A stretch of DNA of 64,000 nt from Cognatishimia sp. WU-CL00825 (GCF_040364665.1 NZ_BAABWX010000002.1:1-64000), one strand, 5' to 3'; shown: positions 44,294-53,355, numbered from the stretch's first letter. The notes: generated by a model from the sequence alone, not told the origin. Made by a program: numbers and translations.

Positions 44294-44321
44294 GGGCAGG
44301 TAGATCGAATCATTTACTTAA

Positions 44322-44339
44322 TTTAACTAATTTGTTAAA
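44322..44339. promoter_or_regulatory. candidate ArsR-type operator
   Basis: TTTAACTAATTTGTTAAA is a 6-bp inverted repeat with a 6-nt spacer, 8 bp before the arsR-type start in an AT-rich 54-bp gap. The position suits autorepression. Confidence 0.45.
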
Positions 44340-44347
44340 TATTAATC

Positions 44348-44671
44348 ATGACTGACTTATCTAAAGTATTTGCAGCGCTGTCAGACAAGACCCGGTTGGG
44401 TATCGTCGAACGTTTGATGAGCGAAGGGGAGCTTCCTGCGGGAGAATTGGTCTCTGACGCTGCTATTAGTGGCCCCGCGGTGTCTCGGCATCTGAAGGTT
44501 CTGCGCGGCGCAGGCCTGATTCATCAGCGCGCCGAAGGCACCAAACGATTTTATGCTGTGCGCCCACAAGCGTTGCAAACTATTTCAAATTGGACAATTG
44601 ACCATCGCGCTTTTTGGGAAGCGGGATTGGATCGTATAGAGGCGGCTTTGGCTGCGGAGGAAGATCTTTGA
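44348..44671 (+). CDS. ArsR-family transcriptional regulator
   Basis: A 107-residue winged helix: VFAALSDKTRLGIVERLMSE, SGPAVSRHLKVLRGAGLIHQ, AEGTKRFYAVRPQAL. No metal-binding Cys pair of the ELxVCD type is visible, so it belongs with the non-metal ArsR proteins usually paired with SRPBCC genes. The stop overlaps the TTG of that gene (TTGA). Confidence 0.9.
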   Translation: MTDLSKVFAALSDKTRLGIVERLMSEGELPAGELVSDAAISGPAVSRHLKVLRGAGLIHQRAEGTKRFYAVRPQALQTISNWTIDHRAFWEAGLDRIEAALAAEEDL

Positions 44672-45099
44672 CAGACATTCGATTAGAGCGTGAATTTAAA
44701 GCCAGCCCAGATCGGTTGTTTGATTTTGTCACGCAGCGCACCAATGTTTTGCAATGGTTTGGCTATGAGAGTTTTTCGTTTTCTGACGAACGCATGGACC
44801 TGTCAAAATTAGGAGCGTGGTTCGTTGACATGCTCAGCGACGAAGGCAATCGGTTTAAAATATCTGGTCAAGTAACTCACGTAGATCGCCCAAAATCCGT
44901 TGGGTTTACCTGGGGTTGGCATGACCAAGATGACAATCGAGGACCGGAAAGCCATGTGGTTTTTACGGTTGTGGAAACCGCCGCAGGTGCGCGGCTGATC
45001 ATCGATCACCGTGAGCTTGACGACGGTGAAGTTGCTGCCAATCACGAAGGGGGTTGGACAAACGCTCTGCGCCGGATTGGCGAAGCGCTGGCGGTTTAG
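44668..45099 (+). CDS. SRPBCC/AHSA1-domain protein
   Basis: 143 residues from TTG 44668. The family's helix-grip fold is seen in FKASPDRLFDFVTQRTNVLQ, DMLSDEGNRFKISGQVTHVD, KSVGFTWGWHD and the closing ANHEGGWTNALRRIGEALA. ArsR-SRPBCC pairs are common in bacteria; the SRPBCC part binds a small hydrophobic ligand or conjugates. The specific role is unknown. A hairpin-rich 100-bp gap separates it from the YCII gene. Confidence 0.85.
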   Translation: MTDIRLEREFKASPDRLFDFVTQRTNVLQWFGYESFSFSDERMDLSKLGAWFVDMLSDEGNRFKISGQVTHVDRPKSVGFTWGWHDQDDNRGPESHVVFTVVETAAGARLIIDHRELDDGEVAANHEGGWTNALRRIGEALAV

Positions 45100-45199
45100 G
45101 ATTTGACCATTTTGGTCACGACGAAGTTGGGTAAAGCGTGTTGTCGCTTTGCCAAACCAAAAGGGGTGCGCCCCGTTCTTTATTTAGTGGAGAGAAAAA

Positions 45200-45514
45200 A
45201 TGGCGAAATTCGTATTCGTATATCATGGCGGTGGCAAACCATCTTCGCCGGAAGAAGGTGAAAAGGTGATGGCAGCCTGGATGGCCTGGTATGGCACCAT
45301 GGGCGATGCGGTTGTGGATCCTGGCGCGCCGGTTGGCATGTCTAAAACAGTATCTGCGTCTGGCGTTGCTGACGACGGCGGGGCAAATCCGACCTCGGGC
45401 TATACAATTGTAAATGCAGCAGACATGGATGCTGCCGTTGCTATGGCGCAAGGTTGCCCAATTCTGGACGGCGGGCAGGGCACTGTCGAAGTCGCCGAAG
45501 CGATGGAGATGTAA
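45200..45514 (+). CDS. YCII-related protein
   Basis: 104 residues of a ferredoxin-like YCII (DGPF-type) domain: MAKFVFVYHGGGKPSSPEEG, MAAWMAWYGTMGDAVVDPG, GYTIVNAADMDAAVAMAQGC, PILDGGQGTVEVAEAMEM. The GAGAGAAAAA ribosome-binding site is good. YCII genes often accompany ArsR-SRPBCC pairs or ECF sigma factors. No enzymatic role is known for this type. Confidence 0.85.
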   Translation: MAKFVFVYHGGGKPSSPEEGEKVMAAWMAWYGTMGDAVVDPGAPVGMSKTVSASGVADDGGANPTSGYTIVNAADMDAAVAMAQGCPILDGGQGTVEVAEAMEM

Positions 45515-45534
45515 CTAAAGTTTGAAAAGATTTC

Positions 45535-45555
45535 TGGCGGCCCATAGGGCCGTCA
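45535..45555. terminator. hairpin between convergent YCII and asparaginase genes
   Basis: TGGCGGCCC and GGGCCGTCA pair (one wobble or mismatch) around a 3-nt loop, next to the asparaginase stop. It is bidirectional in position but has only a weak T-rich flank. Confidence 0.4.
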
Positions 45556-45557
45556 TC

Positions 45558-46553
45558 TTATCGCAGTGCTGCGCTGGCACGCATCCAACCGGTTTGAATC
45601 CCGTTCCAATTCTTGATCGCCCCGTTGGTATATCGCAAAGCTTCAGGATGGCGTGCGTCCAATACTCCCAGCTTTACCAGAATGGCGGCAATGGCTGTTT
45701 CAGCCGCGCGGGTGGCCCCGTCAGTGATCTTTAGGGCAACGCCCAGTTTGAGCGATGGGATAATCGCAATGAAAAAACCTTCGGCTCCGGTTTTTACCAC
45801 CACCTTGTGATCCATTGCGCGCATTAGACGTGTACACGCGCGGCCCTCGCCGGCAACCAACTCAGGATATGTCGCCATGGCAATGCGTAATTGAGCGGCG
45901 GCACGTTCACGCAAAGATCCGTCGGGGTTCGCCGCAGCAAAAAACGCCATGGCGCGCGCCATTCCGTGCAGTGACACCGCGTGGTTTGGGGCAGAACAGC
46001 CATCAATCCCAAAGCCGCTGCTGGTTTCTTCTGTGACCTCGTTAAAGACCGCGAGGCACGCTTGCTGCACCGGGTGGTCGATTTCATGATACTCTGGCCC
46101 GGACTTCAGATGTTTTGCGAGGGTGAGGAAACCCGCGTGTTTACCAGAACAGTTGTTGTGATATTGGCAAGGAGATTTTTCAGCGCGAATCTGCTTGGTC
46201 CGGGCGTCTCGATCCTGTGGCACTTGGGCACCGCACCGCAGATCATCGTCGGACAATTGCAGCTGTGACAGCCAAGACTGGACCCGATCTGTGTGAATTG
46301 CCGCCCCGCTATGAGACGCGCAAGACAGCGCCAATTGATCTAGCGTAAGACCAAACTTTTGGGCCGCCCCGCTTTCGATCAAGGGCAGGGCTTGCAGCAT
46401 CTTGGCAGAGCTGCGCGGCAAGATAACTTTGCTGGGATCCCCCCAAGCGAGCAGGATTTCACCCGATGCATTACAGACAACAGCATGACCAAAGTGCTGG
46501 CTTTCCAACACAGGTCCACGCCAAATTTCTACCATAGGTGCAGGGAGGGTCAT
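45558..46553 (-). CDS. L-asparaginase II family (thermolabile, Rhizobium-type) asparaginase
   Basis: 331 residues from ATG 46553; the frame is open to 46631. Motifs are VEIWRGPVLESQHFGHAVV, the Ser-Lys pair in SSAKMLQALPLI, SCASHSGAAIHTDRV, NCSGKHAGFL and GIDGCSAPNHAVSLHGMARA. The SxxK, CSGKH and DGCSAP elements are the hallmarks of this family, which hydrolyses asparagine to aspartate and ammonia and is unrelated to E. coli AnsB. Confidence 0.88.
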   Translation of the reverse strand: MTLPAPMVEIWRGPVLESQHFGHAVVCNASGEILLAWGDPSKVILPRSSAKMLQALPLIESGAAQKFGLTLDQLALSCASHSGAAIHTDRVQSWLSQLQLSDDDLRCGAQVPQDRDARTKQIRAEKSPCQYHNNCSGKHAGFLTLAKHLKSGPEYHEIDHPVQQACLAVFNEVTEETSSGFGIDGCSAPNHAVSLHGMARAMAFFAAANPDGSLRERAAAQLRIAMATYPELVAGEGRACTRLMRAMDHKVVVKTGAEGFFIAIIPSLKLGVALKITDGATRAAETAIAAILVKLGVLDARHPEALRYTNGAIKNWNGIQTGWMRASAALR

Positions 46554-46719
46554 GATCGCTTTCACATTTTGGGCAATTTCACGCCAACGGGGCTTTTCCC
46601 GCAGGTCAATATCAGCGTAAAGTACAGCCATCGAGAAGGAAATGCCCTGATAATAAAACCGAACAACGGGTCATACGGGGCAACGGAACTGAGGCAAACA
46701 CAGCTTGGAGGCTGTAAAA

Positions 46720-47253
46720 ATGGGATCAACCAATATGCGCACCTATGCATTGGGAGCTTTGGCCGGGGCATTCAGCCTGGTTGGGGCAGTGGCTTTGGCG
46801 CAGGAAAGCACCAACCAAGTCGCGGCCAAAACCGACTGGAGTGTTTTTGAAGAGCAAAGCCCGCGCGAATGCTGGGCTGTTACCACCTATAAAGAAAGCG
46901 TCAATGTGCGTGATGGGGCAGTCGTGGCTGTGAACCGCTCGCAGACTTTGTTGATGGTGTTTTATCGCCCCGACGCCAATGTGCGTGGGCAGGTTGGCTT
47001 TACAGGTGGGTATCCGTTTAAATCCAAGTCCAATGTGACCTTGCAGATTGATGACGATAGCTTTGCCCTGAGCACCGAAGGCGAGTGGGCCTGGCCGACC
47101 GCCGAGGATGACGCGAAAATTGTCGCGGCGATGAAACGCGGCAAAACGGCAATCGTATCTGGAGAGAGTAGTCGAGGCGCTCAAACCAAAGATACATTTT
47201 CGCTGCTTGGCTTTACGGCAGCAGTGGAAGACGCGGGAAAGCGCTGTAGCTAA
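46720..47253 (+). CDS. invasion-associated locus B (IalB) family protein
   Basis: 177 residues from ATG 46720 (GGAGG 8 bp upstream). A signal peptide ends near ALAQE. The mature protein begins TKTDWSVFEEQ-like with SPRECWAVTTYKESVNVRDG and continues GQVGFTGGYPFKSKSNVTLQ, matching IalB. Conserved Cys in the ECW motif and at the C-terminus (GKRCS) may form a disulphide. The function is periplasmic and unknown in free-living Rhodobacterales. Confidence 0.85.
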   Translation: MGSTNMRTYALGALAGAFSLVGAVALAQESTNQVAAKTDWSVFEEQSPRECWAVTTYKESVNVRDGAVVAVNRSQTLLMVFYRPDANVRGQVGFTGGYPFKSKSNVTLQIDDDSFALSTEGEWAWPTAEDDAKIVAAMKRGKTAIVSGESSRGAQTKDTFSLLGFTAAVEDAGKRCS

Positions 47254-47935
47254 AGTTCTGGATAGCCCATCTTTTCAAGATAATCGCGCAGGCGCTTGCC
47301 CGGCTCGTCAATAAAGCTGCGGTCTGAGATGATCAGATCGCGGACACGATCTATGCGAAAGACACGAAAGTCATACCGGGTTTCACACCAGGCTGTGCAG
47401 GTCCAAACCTGTCCCCAATATTCCAACTGCAATGGCCTGAAAAACGGCGGCTGGTTTGGCCGTCTTGTCGTGCATACTGAATTTCTAAGATGGTTTTTTC
47501 GCGCACTGCAGACCGAAAAACCGGCAAGTGTGCAAAACTGGCCTGCACGGCAGGTGCACCAAAGACGGCAACGCCCCATCCTTGTTGCGGGGGTTTGCGG
47601 CCATCGGGCATCACCTGATCAACCTTTTGAACTAAACGCTGCGCCGCGATTTGCAATTCGGGGTCAGCCGTTTGCTGCACCAAGGCGGCCCCAAGGTGCA
47701 GGGCCTCTAGTTCGACCTGCGTTAAGGTGACTGGGGGCAAAAAGATCGGCGCGCGCAGAATATAACCCACACCGCGTTCCCCTTCGACTGGAATGCCAGA
47801 GCCCACCAGACTTTCCATATCGCGATAGATCGTGCGCACAGAAACCTCGAGTTGTTCGGCTAGGTCGGTCGCTTTGTGCAACCGACCATCGCGAATGATC
47901 TGAATAAGATCAAAGAGGCGATCCGTGCGCCGCAT
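47250..47935 (-). pseudogene. WYL-domain (YafY-like) HTH regulator with one-base frameshift
   Basis: The first frame (from ATG 47935) encodes an HTH domain (LFDLIQIIRDGRLHKATDLA, VSVRTIYRDMESLVGSGIP) and part of the WYL domain up to QTSRR. The protein then loses the family pattern. The rest of the WYL domain (LQLEYWGQVWTCTAWCETRY, then FRVFRIDRVRDLI, ending LRDYLEKMGYPEL) is in another frame ending at 47250. The switch is at a five-A run (47440-47444 on the plus strand). One extra base there would give a normal 228-residue protein. It is either a recent pseudogene or a homopolymer sequencing error. Confidence 0.85.
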
Positions 47936-48241
47936 TTAGTCAGCGGATCCCATCACCGTGTAATAGGTCATGCTCATGCTGGTCTCATCAAGCACCTTCA
48001 TTAACCCTAAAAGTTCAGGATATTTTGCAGGGTCAAAACTTGCGGCAGCGGCCTTGGCGGCCTGCATGTTTTCCCATTCGACGTGATCCAGAAAGTCACC
48101 GTCTTCGGTTACCGCAATTTTGCGTGACAAAAATCCAGCCTGCGCACGGGCAAAGCTTTGGGATGCATGCCAAGCGGCGACGGCTTCATCAGTGGTTGCG
48201 CCGTCTTTCAGACGGTAGCGGACGGTTTCGATAACACTCAT
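47936..48241 (-). CDS. small dimeric alpha/beta-barrel-like hypothetical protein
   Basis: 101 residues: MSVIETVRYRLKDGATTDEA, HASQSFARAQAGFLSRKIAV, DHVEWENMQAAKAAAASF. The pattern of alternating strands and helices and the conserved length suggest an antibiotic-biosynthesis-monooxygenase-like fold, without a catalytic claim. Its stop directly abuts the start codon of the WYL regulator downstream, so the two form an operon and the regulator may sense the same stimulus. Confidence 0.7.
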   Translation of the reverse strand: MSVIETVRYRLKDGATTDEAVAAWHASQSFARAQAGFLSRKIAVTEDGDFLDHVEWENMQAAKAAAASFDPAKYPELLGLMKVLDETSMSMTYYTVMGSAD

Positions 48242-48396
48242 ATTGGGTTTCCTTTTAAATATGATCGCTCGCTTATTGCTGCTTTAAACTGACAACCCCT
48301 GTCAGTTGAAACGTGGATTCGCCCGAATTTCTAGGTTTGTTTGCATTTTGATGGAATTAGTGTATCTCACGCGCCTGACTTCCCGGAGACACAGCC

Positions 48397-49584
48397 ATGA
48401 CCACCAGCGCCCCCATCACGCAGGATGTACACACGATCCCGCGCAAATTGCCCACAGGCGGCAAAACCAACCTTGTTGGCCTGACCCGCGAGGCAATGCG
48501 CGACGCTTTGATCGAAGCTGGTGCCCCTGAAAAACAGGCGAAGATGCGCGTTGGCCAGATTTGGCAGTGGATCTATCAATGGGGCGTGCGTGACTTTCAC
48601 GCAATGACCAACCTGTCCAAAGCCTTTCGCGCCGAGCTTGATGAAAAGTTCACGCTGGAAATTCCAGAGGTTGTCAGCAAGCAAGTCTCGACCGATGGCA
48701 CCCGCAAATATCTGGTGCGCATTGCCGGCGGCCACGAAGTTGAAGTCGTCTATATCCCTGAAACCGACCGTGGCACTTTGTGTGTATCCTCGCAGGTTGG
48801 TTGTACGTTGACATGTTCTTTTTGCCATACGGGCACGCAGAAACTTGTGCGCAATTTGACGGCGGGTGAAATTGTCGGCCAGATTATGATGGCGCGAGAC
48901 GATTTGGATGAATGGCCCACACCGGGCACACGGGTTCAGGGCGAAGTGCGACTACTGTCCAATATCGTTTTGATGGGCATGGGCGAGCCTCTGTATAATT
49001 TTGAAAATGTGCGCGACGCGATGAATATCGCTATGGACCCCGAAGGCATTTCGTTAAGTCGTCGGCGCATTACCCTGTCGACATCAGGTGTTGTGCCTGA
49101 AATCGCGCGCACAGCTCAGGAAATCGGCTGTTTGTTGGCAGTGTCGTTTCACGCCACCACCGACGAGGTGCGTGATAAGTTGGTGCCGATTAACAAGCGT
49201 TGGAACATCGAGGCGCTGCTAGAAGCTTTGCGCGCCTATCCGCGGGTGTCCAACAGCGAACGTATCACCTTTGAATATGTGATGTTGAACGGGGTGAACG
49301 ACAGCAAAGAAGACGCGCATCGCCTGGTAGAGCTGATCAAAGGTATTCCCGCAAAAATCAACTTGATCCCGTTCAACGAATGGCCCGGCGCGCCTTATAC
49401 CCGCTCGTCCAATAACCGCATCCACGCCTTTGCCGATATCATACATGATGCGGGCTATGCCTCGCCGATCCGGCGCCCACGTGGCGAAGATATCTTTGCA
49501 GCATGCGGCCAGTTGAAATCAGCCACCGAGCGAGAGCGTAAGTCACGTAAGCAGATCGAGGCCGAAGCGGGCTTGAACGATTAA
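48397..49584 (+). CDS. rlmN: 23S rRNA (adenine2503-C2)/tRNA A37 methyltransferase RlmN
   Basis: A 395-residue radical-SAM enzyme. The 4Fe-4S motif is CTLTCSFC (Cys136, Cys140, Cys143) in [33 protein letters not shown] is the SAM-binding GGEP-like element. The methyl-carrying Cys is in [12 protein letters not shown] near the C-terminus. It methylates C2 of A2503 in 23S rRNA and A37 in some tRNAs. Length is normal for alphaproteobacteria. Confidence 0.96.
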   Translation: MTTSAPITQDVHTIPRKLPTGGKTNLVGLTREAMRDALIEAGAPEKQAKMRVGQIWQWIYQWGVRDFHAMTNLSKAFRAELDEKFTLEIPEVVSKQVSTDGTRKYLVRIAGGHEVEVVYIPETDRGTLCVSSQVGCTLTCSFCHTGTQKLVRNLTAGEIVGQIMMARDDLDEWPTPGTRVQGEVRLLSNIVLMGMGEPLYNFENVRDAMNIAMDPEGISLSRRRITLSTSGVVPEIARTAQEIGCLLAVSFHATTDEVRDKLVPINKRWNIEALLEALRAYPRVSNSERITFEYVMLNGVNDSKEDAHRLVELIKGIPAKINLIPFNEWPGAPYTRSSNNRIHAFADIIHDAGYASPIRRPRGEDIFAACGQLKSATERERKSRKQIEAEAGLND

Positions 49585-49618
49585 CAGAATCTTTAGACGC
49601 AGCGTGCATTCTGTTGCC

Positions 49619-49807
49619 ATGCAACAAATTACGGTGATGTTTGATCTGGATTCGCGGGTCTTTGACCTACTTAAGCAAGCGGCGGCGCAACGCGGAATTA
49701 GTGCTGCTGACTTTATGCGTCATGCGGTGTCGCGCGATCTGCTGGCGCAGCCACAGGTGGTGACCAATGAAAAGGCCCCGCAAGTGCTTGCAGGGCCTTC
49801 TGGGTAA
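49619..49807 (+). CDS. small hypothetical protein, ribbon-helix-helix-like
   Basis: 62 residues from ATG 49619. QQITVMFDLDSRVFDLLKQA then AAQRGISAADFMRHAVSRDL has the strand-helix-helix rhythm of RHH/CopG DNA-binding proteins. No clear ribosome-binding site is visible. The last third overlaps a strong hairpin (49771-49798) that looks like a terminator, so the real extent is uncertain. It follows rlmN by 34 bp. Confidence 0.4.
   Translation: MQQITVMFDLDSRVFDLLKQAAAQRGISAADFMRHAVSRDLLAQPQVVTNEKAPQVLAGPSG
49771..49798. terminator. long hairpin between rlmN region and convergent LOG gene
   Basis: AAGGCCC-c-GCAAG-tg-CTTGC-a-GGGCCTT is a 12-bp stem with one internal mismatch. It lies inside the 3' end of the small ORF and before the convergent LOG gene, suiting a bidirectional terminator. 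T-rich sequence follows only after 15 bp on the plus strand; TTTTC follows on the minus strand. Confidence 0.6.
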
Positions 49808-49832
49808 TTTCATTTTTGAGGTTGGCTAGGGA

Positions 49833-50675
49833 TTAGCGTCCTGGCACCGTATCGCGCAAATTGGTCTCTCCCCAATTGTCGATGGCCTCAATCGCCTCTT
49901 GTGCAGTTTCAACAAATTGGAAGAGCTTTAGATCCTCGGCAGAAATGGTGCCCGCTTCACTCAGCGCGTCCCAGTTGATGATTTTTTCCCAGAATGCACG
50001 ACCAAATAGCAAAAATGGCACTCGCTCCATCCGACCTGTTTGAATCAGCGTCAGGGCCTCAAACAGCTCGTCCATGGTGCCAAACCCACCTGGAAACACA
50101 CAGATGGCGCGCGCGCGCATCAGAAAGTGCATTTTGCGGATCGCGAAATAGTGAAAATTGAAACACAGCTCTGGCGTGACATATTCATTAGGGGCCTGCT
50201 CAAACGGTAGCACAATGTTTAACCCAATCGAGGCGCCATCCGCATCAATTGCGCCGCGATTGCCTGCCTCCATAACGCCCGGGCCGCCGCCGGTCACAAT
50301 GACGTTTTCACGCCCGCCTGTTTGCTTGGATTTCTCGGTCATCAAACGTGCAAACTCACGTGCTTCATCATAAAAGCTGGACAAGTCGGCAAGTGTCTTG
50401 GTGCGCGCCGTATCTTTTTTGGCAGGCTCAGGAATGCGCGCGCCCCCAAACATCACAATGGTGCTCTCGATGCCTTGTTCGTCTTGAATCATCTGCGGCT
50501 TTAGCAATTCCAGCTGCAGACGCACCGGTCGCAATTCATCGCGGCATAGAAACTCATCATCAGCAAAGGCCAAGCGATACTGCGGTGCACGGGTTTGCGC
50601 TGTGTCGGGCACAGCCTTGGCAGAGCTTCGGTCCGCGTGAGCGTCGCGTAATGGGGTGCGATGATCGTCTTTCAT
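49833..50675 (-). CDS. LOG-family protein (TIGR00730-type nucleotide phosphoribohydrolase)
   Basis: 280 residues with the LOG signatures GGGPGVMEAGNRGA and PGGFGTMDELFEALTLIQTG. Family members cleave cytokinin riboside monophosphate or AMP-like nucleotides to base and ribose 5-phosphate. About 60 residues of N-terminal extension precede MFGGARIPEPAKKDT. Often misnamed lysine decarboxylase; the PGGxGTxxE motif argues against that. It is divergent from dapD. Confidence 0.88.
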   Translation of the reverse strand: MKDDHRTPLRDAHADRSSAKAVPDTAQTRAPQYRLAFADDEFLCRDELRPVRLQLELLKPQMIQDEQGIESTIVMFGGARIPEPAKKDTARTKTLADLSSFYDEAREFARLMTEKSKQTGGRENVIVTGGGPGVMEAGNRGAIDADGASIGLNIVLPFEQAPNEYVTPELCFNFHYFAIRKMHFLMRARAICVFPGGFGTMDELFEALTLIQTGRMERVPFLLFGRAFWEKIINWDALSEAGTISAEDLKLFQFVETAQEAIEAIDNWGETNLRDTVPGR

Positions 50676-50902
50676 ACTGGTTACTTCCTTAGGTGTTGCG
50701 CGTTTTCTTAGGCCTATCGGCTTCCTTCAACCAAGACCAGAGAGGCGCTGATCAAGCGTTCAAGCTAGCACATAGGCTTAAAGACTGCGATTCCCTATCA
50801 ATCTACAGGACGCTTGTGCCGGTTTTGAGGCAATCGCTAGGTGACGCAGCGGGCCCGGTTCGTTATGAAAGCTCGAATCCTTAGGAATGGAGCCTGAACA
50901 AC

Positions 50903-51730
50903 ATGTCCAATGCGCATCTGGAAACCGCAATCGAAGCCGCTTGGGAAGCCCGTGATACGGTGACTCCCAACACAACAGGCGAAACGCGCGAGGCCATCGA
51001 AGACACCCTTAATGCTTTGGACAGCGGCAAGCTGCGCGTTGCAGAAAAGCTGGAAAACGGCGATTGGCACGTCAATCAATGGGCTAAAAAAGCGGTTCTA
51101 TTGTCCTTCCGCCTGAACGATATGGAAACTATCGAAGGCGGCAACGGCAAATCCACGTGGTGGGATAAAGTGCCGTCCAAATTTGACAATTGGGGTGAAA
51201 ACCAATGGCGCGCTGCGGGCTTCCGTGCCGTGCCTGGCTCTATCGTGCGCCGTTCTGCCTATATCGCCAAAGACGTGGTTTTGATGCCGTCCTTTGTGAA
51301 CTTGGGTGCCTTTGTAGACGAGGGATCCATGGTGGATGGCTGGGCGACTGTCGGCTCCTGTGCGCAAATCGGTAAAAACGTGCACCTGTCTGGCGGTGTT
51401 GGCATTGGTGGCGTGCTGGAACCCATGCAGGCTGGCCCAACCATCATCGAAGACAATTGCTTTATCGGCGCGCGTTCCGAAGTGGTCGAGGGTTGTATTG
51501 TGCGTGAAGGCTCTGTGCTGGGCATGGGTGTCTTTATCGGCCAGTCCACCAAGATCGTTGATCGTGAAACAGGCGAAGTTATGTATGGCGAAGTGCCACC
51601 CTATTCGGTTGTGGTTGCCGGCTCGATGCCTTCCAAAAACGGCATCAACCTGTATTGCGCGGTGATCGTCAAACGTGTTGATGAACGCACCCGCTCTAAA
51701 ACGGGCATCAATGAATTGCTGCGCGACTAA
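50903..51730 (+). CDS. dapD: 2,3,4,5-tetrahydropyridine-2,6-dicarboxylate N-succinyltransferase
   Basis: 275 residues. The left-handed beta-helix domain is visible as hexapeptide repeats from about residue 105 to 215 ([40 protein letters not shown]), with an N-terminal helical domain and the typical C-terminus. It commits tetrahydrodipicolinate to the succinylase branch of lysine and meso-DAP synthesis. dapE and dapF in the same window complete the branch. An R1 repeat follows the stop. Confidence 0.96.
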   Translation: MSNAHLETAIEAAWEARDTVTPNTTGETREAIEDTLNALDSGKLRVAEKLENGDWHVNQWAKKAVLLSFRLNDMETIEGGNGKSTWWDKVPSKFDNWGENQWRAAGFRAVPGSIVRRSAYIAKDVVLMPSFVNLGAFVDEGSMVDGWATVGSCAQIGKNVHLSGGVGIGGVLEPMQAGPTIIEDNCFIGARSEVVEGCIVREGSVLGMGVFIGQSTKIVDRETGEVMYGEVPPYSVVVAGSMPSKNGINLYCAVIVKRVDERTRSKTGINELLRD

Positions 51731-51776
51731 GCCAAGAGCAAGCAAAGCCTGGCGGCGCTAATCCGGCGGGCCCCTA

Positions 51777-51805
51777 TTGTTCTTGATACAAATACCCCGG
51801 GGGAG
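51777..51805 (+). repeat. dispersed repeat R1, copy 3
   Basis: ATTGTTCTTGATACAAATAC then CCCGGGGGAG. Two hairpins follow: GTCTTTGAAA/TTTCAAAGAC and GGGGGCAGCGCCCCC. It lies between dapD and the next gene and may end the dapD transcript. Confidence 0.7.
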
Positions 51806-51890
51806 TCTTTGAAACCTGTTTCAAAGACGGGGGCAGCGCCCCCTCCCCTCCCCGTTGACCAGGGCGATCACTTCGCGCTAAGGGCAGTGC

Positions 51891-52253
51891 ATGGAAAAGC
51901 CAAAAAAGAAATCTCGCCAGCAGGCCTATACCTTGCTTGTTCAAGTTGGTCGCAAGGACGGCGACGGATTGCCAAAAACCGCCACCGGCGGGGCCTTGAT
52001 GGTCTATGCATCGGGGGTGGATGAAGCAGAAGCTGTGCGTGAAACCGTTGCGATTCTCAAACAGGCCGATCTCGCGCCGCTAGACGTCACGGGATATGGC
52101 ACGCTGGAAGAGCGCGAAGCTTTGGGGCATGACATTCATGACGACGAACGCGCGCTGATGCAACGTGCGCTGGATGAAAACTCAGTGGTGGTTGCCCAGC
52201 TCACACCGTTTTTTAACGGTGAAGAAAGTGCTGAAGACGACTTAATTCAGTGA
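51891..52253 (+). CDS. conserved hypothetical protein
   Basis: 120 residues with a lysine-rich start ([20 protein letters not shown]), a central segment [20 protein letters not shown], and an acidic end. No known domain is recognised and no membrane segment or signal peptide is present. It lies between dapD and dapE on their strand. The 3' end overlaps the convergent channel gene by 12 bp. It is probably a genuine gene because of its codon-like composition and position, but without a function call. Confidence 0.65.
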   Translation: MEKPKKKSRQQAYTLLVQVGRKDGDGLPKTATGGALMVYASGVDEAEAVRETVAILKQADLAPLDVTGYGTLEEREALGHDIHDDERALMQRALDENSVVVAQLTPFFNGEESAEDDLIQ

Positions 52254-53297
52254 GCCAAACCACTTTGTGTGCAGGGCGTCATAGCTGCCGTCTTCACGCA
52301 TTTGCAGCAGCGACTGGTTGATCGGCTCGATCAATGGGCTGCCAGAGGGCAAGGCAATTCCATAGTTCTCGCGCAAAAAGACCGGCCCGGTCAGATCTGC
52401 CAACCCCGCGCCTTGATGTTTGGCGTAATAGGCCAAAACGGGCGCGTCAAAAATCACCGCATCAAGTTCAAGCGCTTCAAATGCATCAGTCATGCTTTGC
52501 AGGTCATCAAAGCCCCGATAGGTCAAATCGCGCCCATCCAAATAGGCCGCCGCAGTCGAACCAAATAGCGTCCCGACACGCTTGCCATATAGATCGTTCA
52601 CTGTGTTGACGTTATGGTTGATGGCTTCGATGGTCATCGCAGCGGTGATACGCGCCACAAATACAGAAACAATGAACAGCGAAGACAGCACCAGCAAAAC
52701 GCCAAAAATGCGTCCAAAAAACGTGCGTGGAACGCGTTCTTCAAAACCGCCATTCACCACAAGATTAAGGGCCCACCAAAACGATGGAAACATCGCTTCG
52801 CTGGCTGTGCGGTCAAAATAAGGCTGCGCGCGTCTTTCAAAGATCCACATCAGCATGCCGCCGCCAAAAAGCAGACCAAAGGCAAGCAGTATAGCCAGCA
52901 GCAAGTCTTGGGATAACAGCACCGACCAAAGCGAAGAGCCTTGTGTTTCGCTGCTTGGCGTCATCACCTGCAGGCCGCTTTCAAAAATCGGATGGCTGAA
53001 ATCCATGCGCTGTTCGCGGGCCGCGGTGATTGAAATATTCGCAATGGCTAGATCAACTGCGCCCCTTTCAACCGATGCCAACATTTCAGAAAAAGTATCA
53101 AAGCGCGTGACTTCGAAATCAGTTTGCAGAGTGGAGGCAATTTCTCGCCAAAGCTCGATTGAGAACCCTTGGCTGGAAGCGTCTTTCTCATAGGAAAATG
53201 GCGCACGTGTGATGGTGCCGACGTTTAAAGTTTGCGCCATGCTTTGTGTGCCAAGCATTGCAATCCAAAGGAATACTGCACCAAGAAGTTTTGCCAT
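52242..53297 (-). CDS. ionotropic-glutamate-receptor-like channel / periplasmic-binding-domain membrane protein
   Basis: 351 residues from ATG 53297. Order: signal peptide (cleavage near SMAQT); ligand-binding lobe S1 ([16 protein letters not shown] through [20 protein letters not shown]); transmembrane helix 1 ([20 protein letters not shown]); a pore-loop-like segment ([20 protein letters not shown]); transmembrane helix 2 ([20 protein letters not shown]); ligand lobe S2 ([18 protein letters not shown] to [10 protein letters not shown]). This is the architecture of prokaryotic glutamate receptor channels such as GluR0. The usual TVGYG filter is replaced by VVNGGF, so ion selectivity is uncertain. 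The longer open frame to 53393 overlaps the Hint gene and is rejected. Confidence 0.8.
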   Translation of the reverse strand: MAKLLGAVFLWIAMLGTQSMAQTLNVGTITRAPFSYEKDASSQGFSIELWREIASTLQTDFEVTRFDTFSEMLASVERGAVDLAIANISITAAREQRMDFSHPIFESGLQVMTPSSETQGSSLWSVLLSQDLLLAILLAFGLLFGGGMLMWIFERRAQPYFDRTASEAMFPSFWWALNLVVNGGFEERVPRTFFGRIFGVLLVLSSLFIVSVFVARITAAMTIEAINHNVNTVNDLYGKRVGTLFGSTAAAYLDGRDLTYRGFDDLQSMTDAFEALELDAVIFDAPVLAYYAKHQGAGLADLTGPVFLRENYGIALPSGSPLIEPINQSLLQMREDGSYDALHTKWFGSLN

Positions 53298-53355
53298 AGA
53301 CCCTGTCCCCAAATCTAATAACTGGCCTACGAAATTCGTGAGGTTTTCGCAAGAT

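Noticed and set aside
45127..45174. Hairpins between the SRPBCC and YCII genes (TAAAGCG/CGCTTTG and GGGGTGCGCCCC)
   Set aside because: Stems are short or bulged and have no good T-tract, and the genes are probably co-regulated. Not called a terminator.
49833..50675. Lysine decarboxylase annotation
   Set aside because: The PGGFGTMDE motif defines the LOG family; pyridoxal-phosphate decarboxylase motifs are absent.
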